Assembly (NCBI GenBank): GCA_004552305.1
Contig: SFOX01000014.1
Span: 1-33,512 of the forward strand
Direction of reading: 5' to 3'
Source of the DNA: Subdoligranulum variabile
GTDB taxonomy: Bacteria; Bacillota; Clostridia; Oscillospirales; Ruminococcaceae
Length of the DNA: 33,512 nt
The translations under genes were made by a program, and so were the position numbers. Position 1 is the first letter of the stretch. Each line of letters starts with the position of its first letter. Positions 1-7,347 of the stretch are shown one piece after another. The notes beneath the pieces were generated by a model, which was not told the DNA's origin, did not search any database, and saw only the letters and a program-made list of their open reading frames with translations.

Positions 1-286
1 TCCGGGCAAACCGCACGGGACGCATTTATGCGTCCCCTACAAACCCACCGGAAATCCGCATTCTACCCATCGTTGCTTGCCTTCCGGCAATTTGTAGGGA
101 ACGGTCTTGACCGTTCCGGGCGTTTTTCGGCTACCGCCAAATTCCCCGGCGGGGTGGGTCACCCCGCCCTACATCGTACTATATAAAACTGTGTCCGCGC
201 GGCGGACACACCAAATCTTAACTCTCCACTCTTAACTCTTAACTCTTAACTCTTAACTCTGGTTTCAACTTTTCCTTCTGTCCCTC
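1..286. repeat. Mosaic palindromic repeat island upstream of glnS
   Basis: This stretch has no credible gene. It is built from three short palindromic modules that recur elsewhere in the window: a GGGACGCATTTATGCGTCCC module at about 15-45, an AACGGTCTTGACCGTT module at 91-120, and a GGGGTGGGTCACCCC module at 142-172. A GTGTCCGC/GCGGACAC hairpin (about 189-213) follows, and then a tract of 7-base repeats (CTTAACT-like, 217-260) that ends just before the glnS promoter. Several modules carry TGTAGGG or CCCTACA at an edge. The function is unknown. Confidence 0.75.
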
Positions 287-315
287 TTGCAAGAACGCTG
301 CAATTAGTGTATCAT
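287..315 (+). promoter_or_regulatory. Predicted promoter of glnS
   Basis: A -35 TTGCAA (287-292), a 17-base spacer and a -10 TATCAT (310-315) lie 93 bases before the glnS start. The -35 choice resembles other promoters in this window. It was found by eye only. Confidence 0.55.
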
Positions 316-407
316 AAAAGAATAATGCAACGGCAGCGCCGCGCCCTGTCCGCCGCAACGGCGGGTCAAAACCTGCGGTACTGCCCGAATTTTTGGGGTG
401 TAACACT

Positions 408-2069
408 ATGGCAGAAGAAAAATTCTCGAACTTTTTGACGGATATCATCGACGCCGACCTCGCCGAGGGCAAGGTCGAAACCGTACATACCCGTTTTCCC
501 CCGGAGCCGAACGGCTACCTGCACATCGGCTCCGCCAAGGCGATCTTCATCAACTATACCATCGCCAAGCACTACGGCGGCAAATTCAACCTGCGCTTTG
601 ACGACACCAACCCCGCCCGCGAAGGCGACGAGTACGTCCAGAGCATCCTGCAGGACCTGCACTGGCTGGGGGCAGACCCCAACGGCGGCATCTTCTACGG
701 CAGCGATTATTTTGAGCGCTGTTACGAATGCGCCGAGCAGCTCATCCGCGAGGGCAAGGCGTATGTGGACGACCTGACCCGCGAGCAGATGCAGGAATAC
801 CGCGGCAGCGACGCCGGCAAGCCCAGCCGTCCCAGCCCGTACCGTGACCGCACGCCGGAGGAAAACCTCGACCTGTTCCGCCGTATGCGTGCCGGCGAGT
901 TCGCCGACGGCGAAAAGACCCTGCGCGCCAAGATCGACCTCGCCAGCCCCAATATGCAGATGCGCGACCCCGCCATCTACCGCATCAAGCACGTCAGCCA
1001 TCACCGTCAGGGCGACAAGTGGTGCCTGTACCCGCTGTACGACTTTGCGCATCCCATTCAGGACGCCATCGAGGGCATCACCCACAGCCTGTGCAGCTTG
1101 GAATTTGAGAACCACCGCCCCCTGTACGACTGGGTCATCACCAACCTGTTCGGCGGTGAGTTCCCCAAGCAGCGCGAGTTTGCCCGCCTGAACGTGACCA
1201 ACACCGTGATGAGCAAGCGCTACCTGCGCGAGCTGGTCGAAACCAACATCGTGGACGGCTGGGACGACCCCCGTATGCCCACCCTGTGCGGTCTGCGCCG
1301 CCGCGGCTATACCCCCAGCAGTATCTTTACCTTTGTAAAGGAAGCGGGCATCTCCAAGTCCGACAACCTCGTGGATATGCGCCAGCTGGAGGCCGTTTTG
1401 CGCAGTGAGCTGGAGCTGAACGCCCAGCGCCGCGTGGCTGTGCTGGAGCCGGTCAAGCTGATCATCGACAACTATCCCGCCGATGCCTGCGAGTATTTTG
1501 ACCTGCCCAACAACCCCAACCGCGACGCCAACGACACCACCACCCGCAAGGTTGCCTTCACCCGCGAATTGTGGATCGAAAACAGCGACTTCTTTGAGGT
1601 GCCGCCGCCGAAGTTCAAGCGCCTGACCCTCGGCAGCGAGGTTCGCCTGATGGGCGCTTACCTTGTGCGCTGCACCGGCGTGGACAAGGACGAAAACGGC
1701 AAGGTCGTGGCAGTACACGCCGATGCCGACCTGGAAACCCGCAACGGCAACCCCGCCGACGGGCGCAAGGTGCGCGGCACCATCCATTGGGTCAGCTGCG
1801 CCCACTGCGTCGAAGCAGAGGTCAACCTGTACGACAAGCTGTTTACCGAAGCCAATATGAACAGCATCCCCGACGGCGCCGACTACAAGGATTACCTCAA
1901 CCCCGAAAGCGTCACCGTGCTGCACGGTGCCAAGCTGGAGCAGAGCCTGCAGGACGCCCAGCCCGGCGAGCGCTTCCAGTTTGTGCGCAACGGCTACTTT
2001 ACGCCCGACAGCAAGCACCCCGGCACCTACAACCGCATCGTGACCCTGAAGGACAGCTTCAAGCTGTAA
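408..2069 (+). CDS. glnS: Glutaminyl-tRNA synthetase (GlnRS)
   Basis: Charges tRNA-Gln with glutamine in the cytoplasm, using ATP. The 553-residue protein matches the usual bacterial GlnRS length. The class I signature reads PPEPNGYLHIGS with HIGS at about residues 39-42, and the KMSKS-type loop is VMSKR at about 268-272. The FDDTNP and YDFAHPIQD segments are typical of GlnRS rather than GluRS, and the C-terminal part fits the beta-barrel anticodon-binding domains. I chose ATG 408 (MAEEKF) because GGGGTG lies 7 bases upstream; an in-frame TTG at 393 would add five residues but lacks a good ribosome site. Many Firmicutes lack GlnRS and make Gln-tRNA by amidation with GatCAB, so its presence is informative. 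It stands as a single gene with its own promoter and terminator. Confidence 0.97.
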   Translation: MAEEKFSNFLTDIIDADLAEGKVETVHTRFPPEPNGYLHIGSAKAIFINYTIAKHYGGKFNLRFDDTNPAREGDEYVQSILQDLHWLGADPNGGIFYGSDYFERCYECAEQLIREGKAYVDDLTREQMQEYRGSDAGKPSRPSPYRDRTPEENLDLFRRMRAGEFADGEKTLRAKIDLASPNMQMRDPAIYRIKHVSHHRQGDKWCLYPLYDFAHPIQDAIEGITHSLCSLEFENHRPLYDWVITNLFGGEFPKQREFARLNVTNTVMSKRYLRELVETNIVDGWDDPRMPTLCGLRRRGYTPSSIFTFVKEAGISKSDNLVDMRQLEAVLRSELELNAQRRVAVLEPVKLIIDNYPADACEYFDLPNNPNRDANDTTTRKVAFTRELWIENSDFFEVPPPKFKRLTLGSEVRLMGAYLVRCTGVDKDENGKVVAVHADADLETRNGNPADGRKVRGTIHWVSCAHCVEAEVNLYDKLFTEANMNSIPDGADYKDYLNPESVTVLHGAKLEQSLQDAQPGERFQFVRNGYFTPDSKHPGTYNRIVTLKDSFKL

Positions 2070-2081
2070 TACGATTTTCCG

Positions 2082-2107
2082 CCCGCACCGCAAGGTGCGG
2101 GTTTTTT
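2082..2107 (+). terminator. Rho-independent terminator of glnS
   Basis: CCCGCACC (2082-2089), a GCAA loop and GGTGCGGG (2094-2101) form a perfect 8-bp stem followed by six Ts, 12 bases after the glnS stop. Confidence 0.92.
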
Positions 2108-2111
2108 GGAT

Positions 2112-2175
2112 AAATGTGTCCGCACAGCGGACACACCCAATCTTAACTCTCCACTCTTTACTCTAAACTCTTATA
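2112..2175. repeat. GTGTCCGC hairpin plus TTAACTC-type heptamer tract
   Basis: This is a short version of the island tail seen elsewhere: a TGTCCGC/GCGGACA hairpin (about 2115-2138) followed by degenerate 7-base units (CTTAACT, CTCCACT, CTTTACT, CTAAACT). It sits between the glnS terminator and eno. A TATAAA at about 2172 may serve as a -10 for eno, but no convincing -35 is visible. Confidence 0.6.
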
Positions 2176-2229
2176 AAATAAAAGAATTCTGCCCATACTA
2201 CCCCTGACTACAAAACGGGGGTGTGTACA

Positions 2230-3501
2230 GTGAGTGAATTTTCCATAAAAACCGTGACAGGGCGCGAAATTTTGGACTCGCGCGGGAACCCTGCCGTGGA
2301 GGCGGAGATCGTTCTGGAAAACGGCACGGCGGGCAGGGGCGCTGCGCCCAGCGGGGCATCGACCGGCGCGTTTGAGGCGTTGGAGCTGCGGGATAACGAC
2401 CCCGCCCGCTACGGCGGCAAAGGCGTGACCAAGGCGGCGGCAAACCTGAACGGCTCGATACAGCAGGCGCTGCAGGGGCTGGACGCGCGGGATCTGTACG
2501 CCGTGGACGCGGCGCTTCTGGCGGCGGACGGCACCAAGGACAAGTCGCATCTGGGTGCCAATGCGATTCTGGCGGCATCGCTGGCAGCGGCGCAGGCGGC
2601 AGCGGCTGCCCAAAAAATGCCGCTGTACCGCTTTTTGGGCGGCGCGGCGGCAACCGACCTGCCCGTGCCGATGATGAACATCCTCAATGGCGGCGCCCAC
2701 GCAGCCAACACGGTGGACGTACAGGAATTTATGATCCTGCCCATCGGCGCACCCACCTTTGCCGAGGCGCTGCGCCGGGGTGCCGAGGTGTTCCACGCGC
2801 TGCAGGCGCTGCTGAAAGCCGACGGCTGGGCGACATCGGTGGGGGACGAGGGCGGCTTTGCGCCCGACCTTGCCGGGGACGAGGACGCGCTGGAATATAT
2901 CCTGCGTGCCATCGAAAAGGCGGGCTACCGCCCCGGCGTGGATTTTGTGCTGGCGATGGACGCCGCCGCCAGTGAGTGGAAAACCGACCGACCCGGGCAT
3001 TACCGCCTGCCCAAAAGCGGCAAAACCTACACCGCCGACGAGCTGATCGAGCATTGGCGGCAGCTGGCGGGCAGGTATCCCATCGTGTCCTTGGAGGACG
3101 GCTTGGATGAGGAGGACTGGTCGGGCTGGCAGCGGATGACGGCGGCGCTGGGCGGCAGGCTGCGCTTGGTGGGGGACGATTTGTTTGTGACGAACACCGC
3201 CCGCTTGGCGCGGGGCATTGCTGAGGGCTGCGGCAACGCGATTTTGATCAAGCTGAACCAGATCGGCACGGTGACCGAAACGATGCAGGCGATCAAGCTG
3301 GCGCAGAAATCGGGGTTTGCGGCGATCGTTTCCCACCGCAGCGGCGAAACCGAGGACACATCCTTGGCGGACTTGGCGGTGGCGCTGAACGCAGGGTTCA
3401 TCAAGACCGGCGCGCCCAGCCGCGGCGAGCGTGTGGCGAAATACAACCGCTTGCTGCGCATCGAGCAGGAACTGGGCGGGGCAGGGAGGTACAGTGGATA
3501 G
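2230..3501 (+). CDS. eno: Enolase (phosphopyruvate hydratase)
   Basis: Converts 2-phosphoglycerate to phosphoenolpyruvate in glycolysis and needs Mg2+. The 423-residue protein has the N-terminal REILDSRGNP segment, SGASTGAFEALELRD, HLGANAILA, the general-acid Glu in GDEGGFAPD (about residue 207), metal ligands in AMDA, LEDGLDEEDW and VGDDLFVTN, the catalytic Lys in ILIKLNQIGT (about 341) and the SHRSGETED signature. GTG 2230 is preferred because GGGGG lies 8 bases upstream; GTG 2221 (three residues longer) is possible. NPAVEAEI replaces the more usual NPTVE, and GRGAAPSG replaces GRAAVPSG, so it is a slightly unusual enolase. A second copy elsewhere in the genome cannot be excluded. No terminator is seen after it. 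Confidence 0.96.
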   Translation: MSEFSIKTVTGREILDSRGNPAVEAEIVLENGTAGRGAAPSGASTGAFEALELRDNDPARYGGKGVTKAAANLNGSIQQALQGLDARDLYAVDAALLAADGTKDKSHLGANAILAASLAAAQAAAAAQKMPLYRFLGGAAATDLPVPMMNILNGGAHAANTVDVQEFMILPIGAPTFAEALRRGAEVFHALQALLKADGWATSVGDEGGFAPDLAGDEDALEYILRAIEKAGYRPGVDFVLAMDAAASEWKTDRPGHYRLPKSGKTYTADELIEHWRQLAGRYPIVSLEDGLDEEDWSGWQRMTAALGGRLRLVGDDLFVTNTARLARGIAEGCGNAILIKLNQIGTVTETMQAIKLAQKSGFAAIVSHRSGETEDTSLADLAVALNAGFIKTGAPSRGERVAKYNRLLRIEQELGGAGRYSG

Positions 3502-3960
3502 ATAATAGATAAAAAATAATAGATAATAAATAAGGAGTGCCCGCGGCGCGGGCACATTCAATTAAAATTCACCACCCGGTAGGGGCGGGGCATGCCCCGC
3601 CCGCGACCGAATGGAAATGAAAAACTTGCGGGTTGGTTTGTAGGGGCGGCATATATGCCGCCCGTTGCAATCCTCTCAACAAGGCAACCTACCGGGTAAA
3701 CTCCACGAAAGGCTTCCCCCTTTTGGGGGAAGCTGTCACCGCAGGTGACGGATGAAGGGGAAATTTGCGGTGGTTGTCCATTTCCCCGGCGGGGCAATAA
3801 AAAACCATCGCGCGGTAGGGGCGGGGCATGCCCCGCCCGCGACATAATGGCAATGCAAAAATTGTGGGGTTTATGCCATATCCTTATAAAAATGTGTCCG
3901 CGCAGCGGCACTCCTTATCTCCACTCTCAACTCTAGGCGTGCGCTCACGCACGCGCAAAA
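3502..3960. repeat. Mosaic palindromic repeat island between eno and pflB
   Basis: No gene is supported here. The order is: ATAGATAATAG-type units (3500-3530), a GTGCCCGCGGCGCGGGCAC hairpin (3537-3554), a GGGGCGGGGCATGCCCCGCC module (about 3574-3609), a GGGGCGGCATATATGCCGCC module (about 3637-3670), a CTTCCCCCTTTTGGGGGAAG hairpin running into GTCACCGCAGGTGAC (about 3711-3770), a second GGGCATGCCC module (3811-3844), a GTGTCCGC hairpin (3893-3912) and a CTCCACTCTCAACTC tract. About 105 bases from 3566 recur at 16692. Confidence 0.75.
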
Positions 3961-3971
3961 AAATTCCCCAA

Positions 3972-3989
3972 CTGTTGCCGGGACAACAG
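3972..3989. promoter_or_regulatory. Inverted repeat upstream of the pflB promoter
   Basis: CTGTTG (3972-3977), a 6-base spacer and CAACAG (3984-3989) form a short perfect inverted repeat about 70 bases before the pflB -35. It could be an upstream regulator site, but nothing else supports this. Confidence 0.3.
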
Positions 3990-4060
3990 ACAAAACCCTA
4001 CAAAAATGGTATAGTATGAATTGCCAAGACAAGAATCCCTTTGGCTGCAACAAGGGTCTA

Positions 4061-4089
4061 TTGCTTTTCTCCGCAGGTTAGTGTATAAT
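4061..4089 (+). promoter_or_regulatory. Predicted pflB promoter
   Basis: TTGCTT (4061-4066), a 17-base spacer and TATAAT (4084-4089) lie 52 bases upstream of the pflB ATG. The -10 lies between the two arms of a perfect palindrome. Confidence 0.75.
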
Positions 4090-4099
4090 AACCTGCGGA
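4070..4099. promoter_or_regulatory. Perfect palindrome around the pflB -10 (candidate operator)
   Basis: TCCGCAGGTTA (4070-4080) and its exact complement TAACCTGCGGA (4089-4099) flank an 8-base centre that carries most of the -10 hexamer. A protein bound here would cover the RNA polymerase site, so a repressor operator is the simplest reading. The sequence does not match the Rex (TTGTTAAnnnnTTAACAA) or FNR/CRP-type consensus I know. Confidence 0.6.
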
Positions 4100-4141
4100 A
4101 GAACGGACATTCCCGTTTTAACAAACACAGAGAGGTGCAAA

Positions 4142-6394
4142 ATGACAGATTTCAAACAGTGGCAAGGCTTTGAAGGCCGCATCTGGAAAGAAGAAGTCAA
4201 TACCCGCGACTTTATCCAGAAAAACTACCGCCCCTACAACGGGGACGAGAGCTTCCTCGCCGGTCCTACCGAGGCTACCGATAAACTCTGGGGCGCTTTG
4301 CAGAAGCTGCAAAAAGAAGAGCGCGCCAAGGGTGGCGTGCTGGATATGGAAACCGAGGTCGTTTCCGGCTTGACTGCCTACGGTCCCGGCTACATCGACC
4401 CCGAGCTGAAGGAGCTGGAAAAGGTCGTCGGTCTGCAGACCGACAAGCCCCTCAAGCGTGCCTTTATGCCCTACGGCGGCATCAAAATGGCAGAGCAGGC
4501 CTGCACGACCTACGGCTACCAGCCCAGCGAAAAGCTGCACGAAATTTTTACCAAATACTGCCGTACCCACAATCAGGCGGTGTTTGATGCCTACACCCCC
4601 GAAATGAAAAAAGCCCGCCACAGCCACATTGTGACCGGTCTGCCCGACACCTACGGGCGTGGTCGTATCGTCGGCGACTACCGCCGCGTTGCCCTGTACG
4701 GCATTGATTTTCTGATCCGCGAAAAGCAGAACGATTTCGCCAACTGCGGCGACGGCACTATGACCGAGGCGGTCGTGCGCCAGCGCGAGGAGATCGCCAT
4801 GCAGATCTCCGCCCTGAAGGGCATGAAGGAGATGGCTGCCGCCTACGGCTTCGACATTTCCCAGCCCGCCGCCAACGCCCGCGAGGCGGTGCAGTGGCTG
4901 TACTTCGGCTATCTGGCTGCCATCAAGACCCAGAACGGCGCCGCCATGAGCGTGGGTCGCGTTTCCACCTTCCTGGATATCTACATCCAGCGCGACCTTG
5001 ACAACGGCACCCTGACCGAGTCCGAGGCGCAGGAGCTGATCGACCATCTGGTTATGAAATTCCGTATGGTCAAGTTTGCCCGCATCCCCAGCTACAACCA
5101 GCTGTTCAGCGGCGACCCCGTCTGGGCGACTCTTGAGGTCGGCGGCATCGGTATGGACGGTCGCTCCATGGTCACCAAGACCGACTTCCGTTTCCTGCAC
5201 ACGCTGGAAAATATGGGTCCCGCACCCGAGCCGAATATGACCGTGCTGTACTCCAGCGCGCTGCCCAAGACCTTCAAGGATTATGCGTCCAAGATCTCCA
5301 TCAACACCTCCTCGGTGCAGTACGAGAACGACGACGTTATGAAGCCCGTCTGGGGCGATGACTACTCCATCTGCTGCTGCGTGTCTGCCACCCAGACCGG
5401 CAAGGAGATGCAGTTCTTCGGCGCCCGTGCCAACCTTGCCAAGTGCCTGCTGTACGCCATCAACGGTGGCGTGGACGAAAAGCTGGGCGAGCAGGTCGGT
5501 CCCGCCTATGCCCCCATCACCGCCGAGTACCTTGACTACAACGAGGTTATGGCAAAGTACGATGTTATGATGGATTGGCTGGCAGGGCTGTATGTCAACA
5601 TCCTGAACCTGATCCAGTATATGCACGACAAGTACTACTACGAGGCTGCCGAGATGGCGCTGATCGACACCGACGTGCGCCGCACCTTTGCCACCGGCAT
5701 TGCGGGCTTCAGCCATGTGGTGGACTCCCTGAGCGCCATCAAGTACGCCAAGGTCAAGTGCATCCGCAACGAGCAGGGTCTGGTCACCGACTACGAGATC
5801 GAGGGCGATTTCCCCAAGTACGGCAACGATGATGACCGCGCCGATGACATCGCCGTCGAGCTGCTGCGCAGCTTCCTGGAGAAGATCAAGCGCCGCCACA
5901 CCTACCGCAACTCCGAGCCGACGACCTCCATCCTGACCATCACCTCCAACGTCGTGTACGGCAAGGCGACCGGCGCTATGCCCGACGGACGCAAGGCGTA
6001 CACCCCGTTTGCCCCCGGCGGCAACCCCTCCTACGGTGCCGAAACCCACGGTCTGCTGGCATCGCTGAACTCCGTTGCCAAACTGCCCTACCACTGGGCG
6101 CTGGACGGCATCTCCAACACCCAGACCATCAACCCCGATGCGCTGGGTCACAGCGAGGGCGAGCGCGTCAACAATCTGGTGCAGGTGCTGGACGGCTACT
6201 TTGACCAGGGCGCCCACCACCTGAACGTCAACGTCTTTGGCGTGGAAAAGCTGCTGGACGCTATGGAGCATCCCGAAAAAGAGGAGTACGCCAACTTCAC
6301 CATCCGTGTTTCCGGCTACGCGGTCAAGTTCATCGACCTGACCAAGGAGCAGCAGATGGACGTTATCTCCCGTACCTGCCACAAGACGATGTAA
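4142..6394 (+). CDS. pflB: Pyruvate formate-lyase (formate C-acetyltransferase)
   Basis: Glycyl-radical enzyme that splits pyruvate with CoA into acetyl-CoA and formate under anoxic conditions. The 750-residue length is standard. The catalytic cysteine pair lies in SICCCVSATQTGKEMQFFG (Cys 411-413; the usual motif has two adjacent Cys, here three occur in a row). The glycyl-radical loop is RVSGYAVKF with Gly at about 725, and the C-terminal tail after it is typical. ATG 4142 has AGAGGTG 5 bases upstream. The activating-enzyme gene follows 51 bases downstream on the same strand, confirming the role. Transcription probably starts at the promoter at 4061-4089 with its palindromic operator candidate. 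Confidence 0.98.
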   Translation: MTDFKQWQGFEGRIWKEEVNTRDFIQKNYRPYNGDESFLAGPTEATDKLWGALQKLQKEERAKGGVLDMETEVVSGLTAYGPGYIDPELKELEKVVGLQTDKPLKRAFMPYGGIKMAEQACTTYGYQPSEKLHEIFTKYCRTHNQAVFDAYTPEMKKARHSHIVTGLPDTYGRGRIVGDYRRVALYGIDFLIREKQNDFANCGDGTMTEAVVRQREEIAMQISALKGMKEMAAAYGFDISQPAANAREAVQWLYFGYLAAIKTQNGAAMSVGRVSTFLDIYIQRDLDNGTLTESEAQELIDHLVMKFRMVKFARIPSYNQLFSGDPVWATLEVGGIGMDGRSMVTKTDFRFLHTLENMGPAPEPNMTVLYSSALPKTFKDYASKISINTSSVQYENDDVMKPVWGDDYSICCCVSATQTGKEMQFFGARANLAKCLLYAINGGVDEKLGEQVGPAYAPITAEYLDYNEVMAKYDVMMDWLAGLYVNILNLIQYMHDKYYYEAAEMALIDTDVRRTFATGIAGFSHVVDSLSAIKYAKVKCIRNEQGLVTDYEIEGDFPKYGNDDDRADDIAVELLRSFLEKIKRRHTYRNSEPTTSILTITSNVVYGKATGAMPDGRKAYTPFAPGGNPSYGAETHGLLASLNSVAKLPYHWALDGISNTQTINPDALGHSEGERVNNLVQVLDGYFDQGAHHLNVNVFGVEKLLDAMEHPEKEEYANFTIRVSGYAVKFIDLTKEQQMDVISRTCHKTM

Positions 6395-6445
6395 TAAATG
6401 CAGGGCATTGCCCGAACGGCGATTTTTACAGAAAAAGGTGCATCT

Positions 6446-7210
6446 ATGTCAGATTCCACAATCGGCTATGTTCACTCGGTCGAAACCTTCGGCTTGGTGG
6501 ACGGACCGGGCGTGCGGTATGTCCTGTTTTTGCAGGGCTGCGCTATGCGCTGCCAATACTGCCACAACCCCGAAACCTGGGCGTTCACGCGCGACAACGC
6601 CAAGACCCCGCAGCAGGCGTTCGATGCCGCGTACCGCTACCGCAACTACTGGCGCAATAACGGCGGGCTGACCGTCAGCGGCGGCGAACCGCTGCTGCAG
6701 CTGGATTTCGTCAGCGAGCTGTTCCGCCTTGCCAAGACCAAGGGCGTACACACGGCGCTGGATACCTCCGCCCAGCCCTTTGCGCCCGATGACCCCGCGT
6801 GGATGGCACGGTTCGACACCCTTTTGCAGAACACCGACCTGCTGATTCTGGACGTAAAAGAGATCGACCCCGTGCGCCACAAGGCGCTGACCGGACACGA
6901 CAACGCCAACATTTTGGCGCTGGCACGCTATGCCGCGCAAAAGGGCGTGCCGCTCTGGGTGCGCCATGTGCTGGTGCCGGGTCTGACGGACGACGCCGAC
7001 GGGCTGCGTGAGTTGGATGCGTTCATCCGCACGCTGCCCACCGTGCGCCGGGTCGAGATCTTACCCTACCACACGCTGGGGCTGTTCAAGTGGCAGAACC
7101 TCGGCATCGACTACCCGCTGCAGGACGCCCGCGTCCCCACGGCGGAGGAGGTCGCCGCCGCCGAAGCGCTGCTGCACGTCCGGGATTACCCCGACGCCCC
7201 GCAGCCGTAA
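6446..7210 (+). CDS. pflA: Pyruvate formate-lyase-activating enzyme (radical SAM)
   Basis: Uses a 4Fe-4S cluster and S-adenosylmethionine to install the glycyl radical on PflB. The 254-residue protein has the radical-SAM cluster motif CAMRCQYC (Cys 32, 36, 39) shortly after the N-terminal VHSVETFGLVDGPGVRYV, the SGGEPLLQ strand that contacts SAM, and the LDVKEID and VRHVLVPGLTD segments of the family. ATG 6446 is chosen because AAAGGTG lies 5 bases upstream; an upstream in-frame ATG at 6398 (270 residues) has no family-like sequence in the added part. It forms an operon with pflB and is followed by a strong terminator. Confidence 0.97.
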   Translation: MSDSTIGYVHSVETFGLVDGPGVRYVLFLQGCAMRCQYCHNPETWAFTRDNAKTPQQAFDAAYRYRNYWRNNGGLTVSGGEPLLQLDFVSELFRLAKTKGVHTALDTSAQPFAPDDPAWMARFDTLLQNTDLLILDVKEIDPVRHKALTGHDNANILALARYAAQKGVPLWVRHVLVPGLTDDADGLRELDAFIRTLPTVRRVEILPYHTLGLFKWQNLGIDYPLQDARVPTAEEVAAAEALLHVRDYPDAPQP

Positions 7211-7225
7211 AACCTTCCGGCAGTG

Positions 7226-7261
7226 CCGCACCGTTCCCGCAGGGGGACGGTGCGGTTTTTT
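7226..7261 (+). terminator. Terminator of the pflBA operon
   Basis: CCGCACCGT (7226-7234) pairs with ACGGTGCGG (7247-7255) and is followed by six Ts, 15 bases after the pflA stop. Confidence 0.92.
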
Positions 7262-7284
7262 GCTTGCACCCGGCAAAAAAAAGA

Positions 7285-7313
7285 TTGACAAAATGCTGTT
7301 TTACGGCTATTAT
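7285..7313 (+). promoter_or_regulatory. Predicted promoter of the sigma factor gene
   Basis: A consensus TTGACA (7285-7290), a 17-base spacer and TATTAT (7308-7313) lie 34 bases before the sigma factor start and just after the pflBA terminator. Confidence 0.8.
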
Positions 7314-7347
7314 AAAGGTGTTCGCATCTTCTCCGGGGGACAAGGCT

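Noticed and set aside
217..260. CRISPR array in the regular TTAACTC repeats
   Set aside because: The units are 7 bases with no unique spacers and no cas genes nearby.
366..2093. 575-codon open frame on the minus strand over glnS, and similar ones over pflB (4118-6382) and carB (24814-27375)
   Set aside because: These mirror real genes. High GC at third codon positions suppresses stop codons on the opposite strand; the products are low-complexity and match no family, and no ribosome sites are seen.
4070..4099. Rex or FNR operator at pflB
   Set aside because: The palindrome sequence does not match either consensus; it is listed as an unassigned operator.
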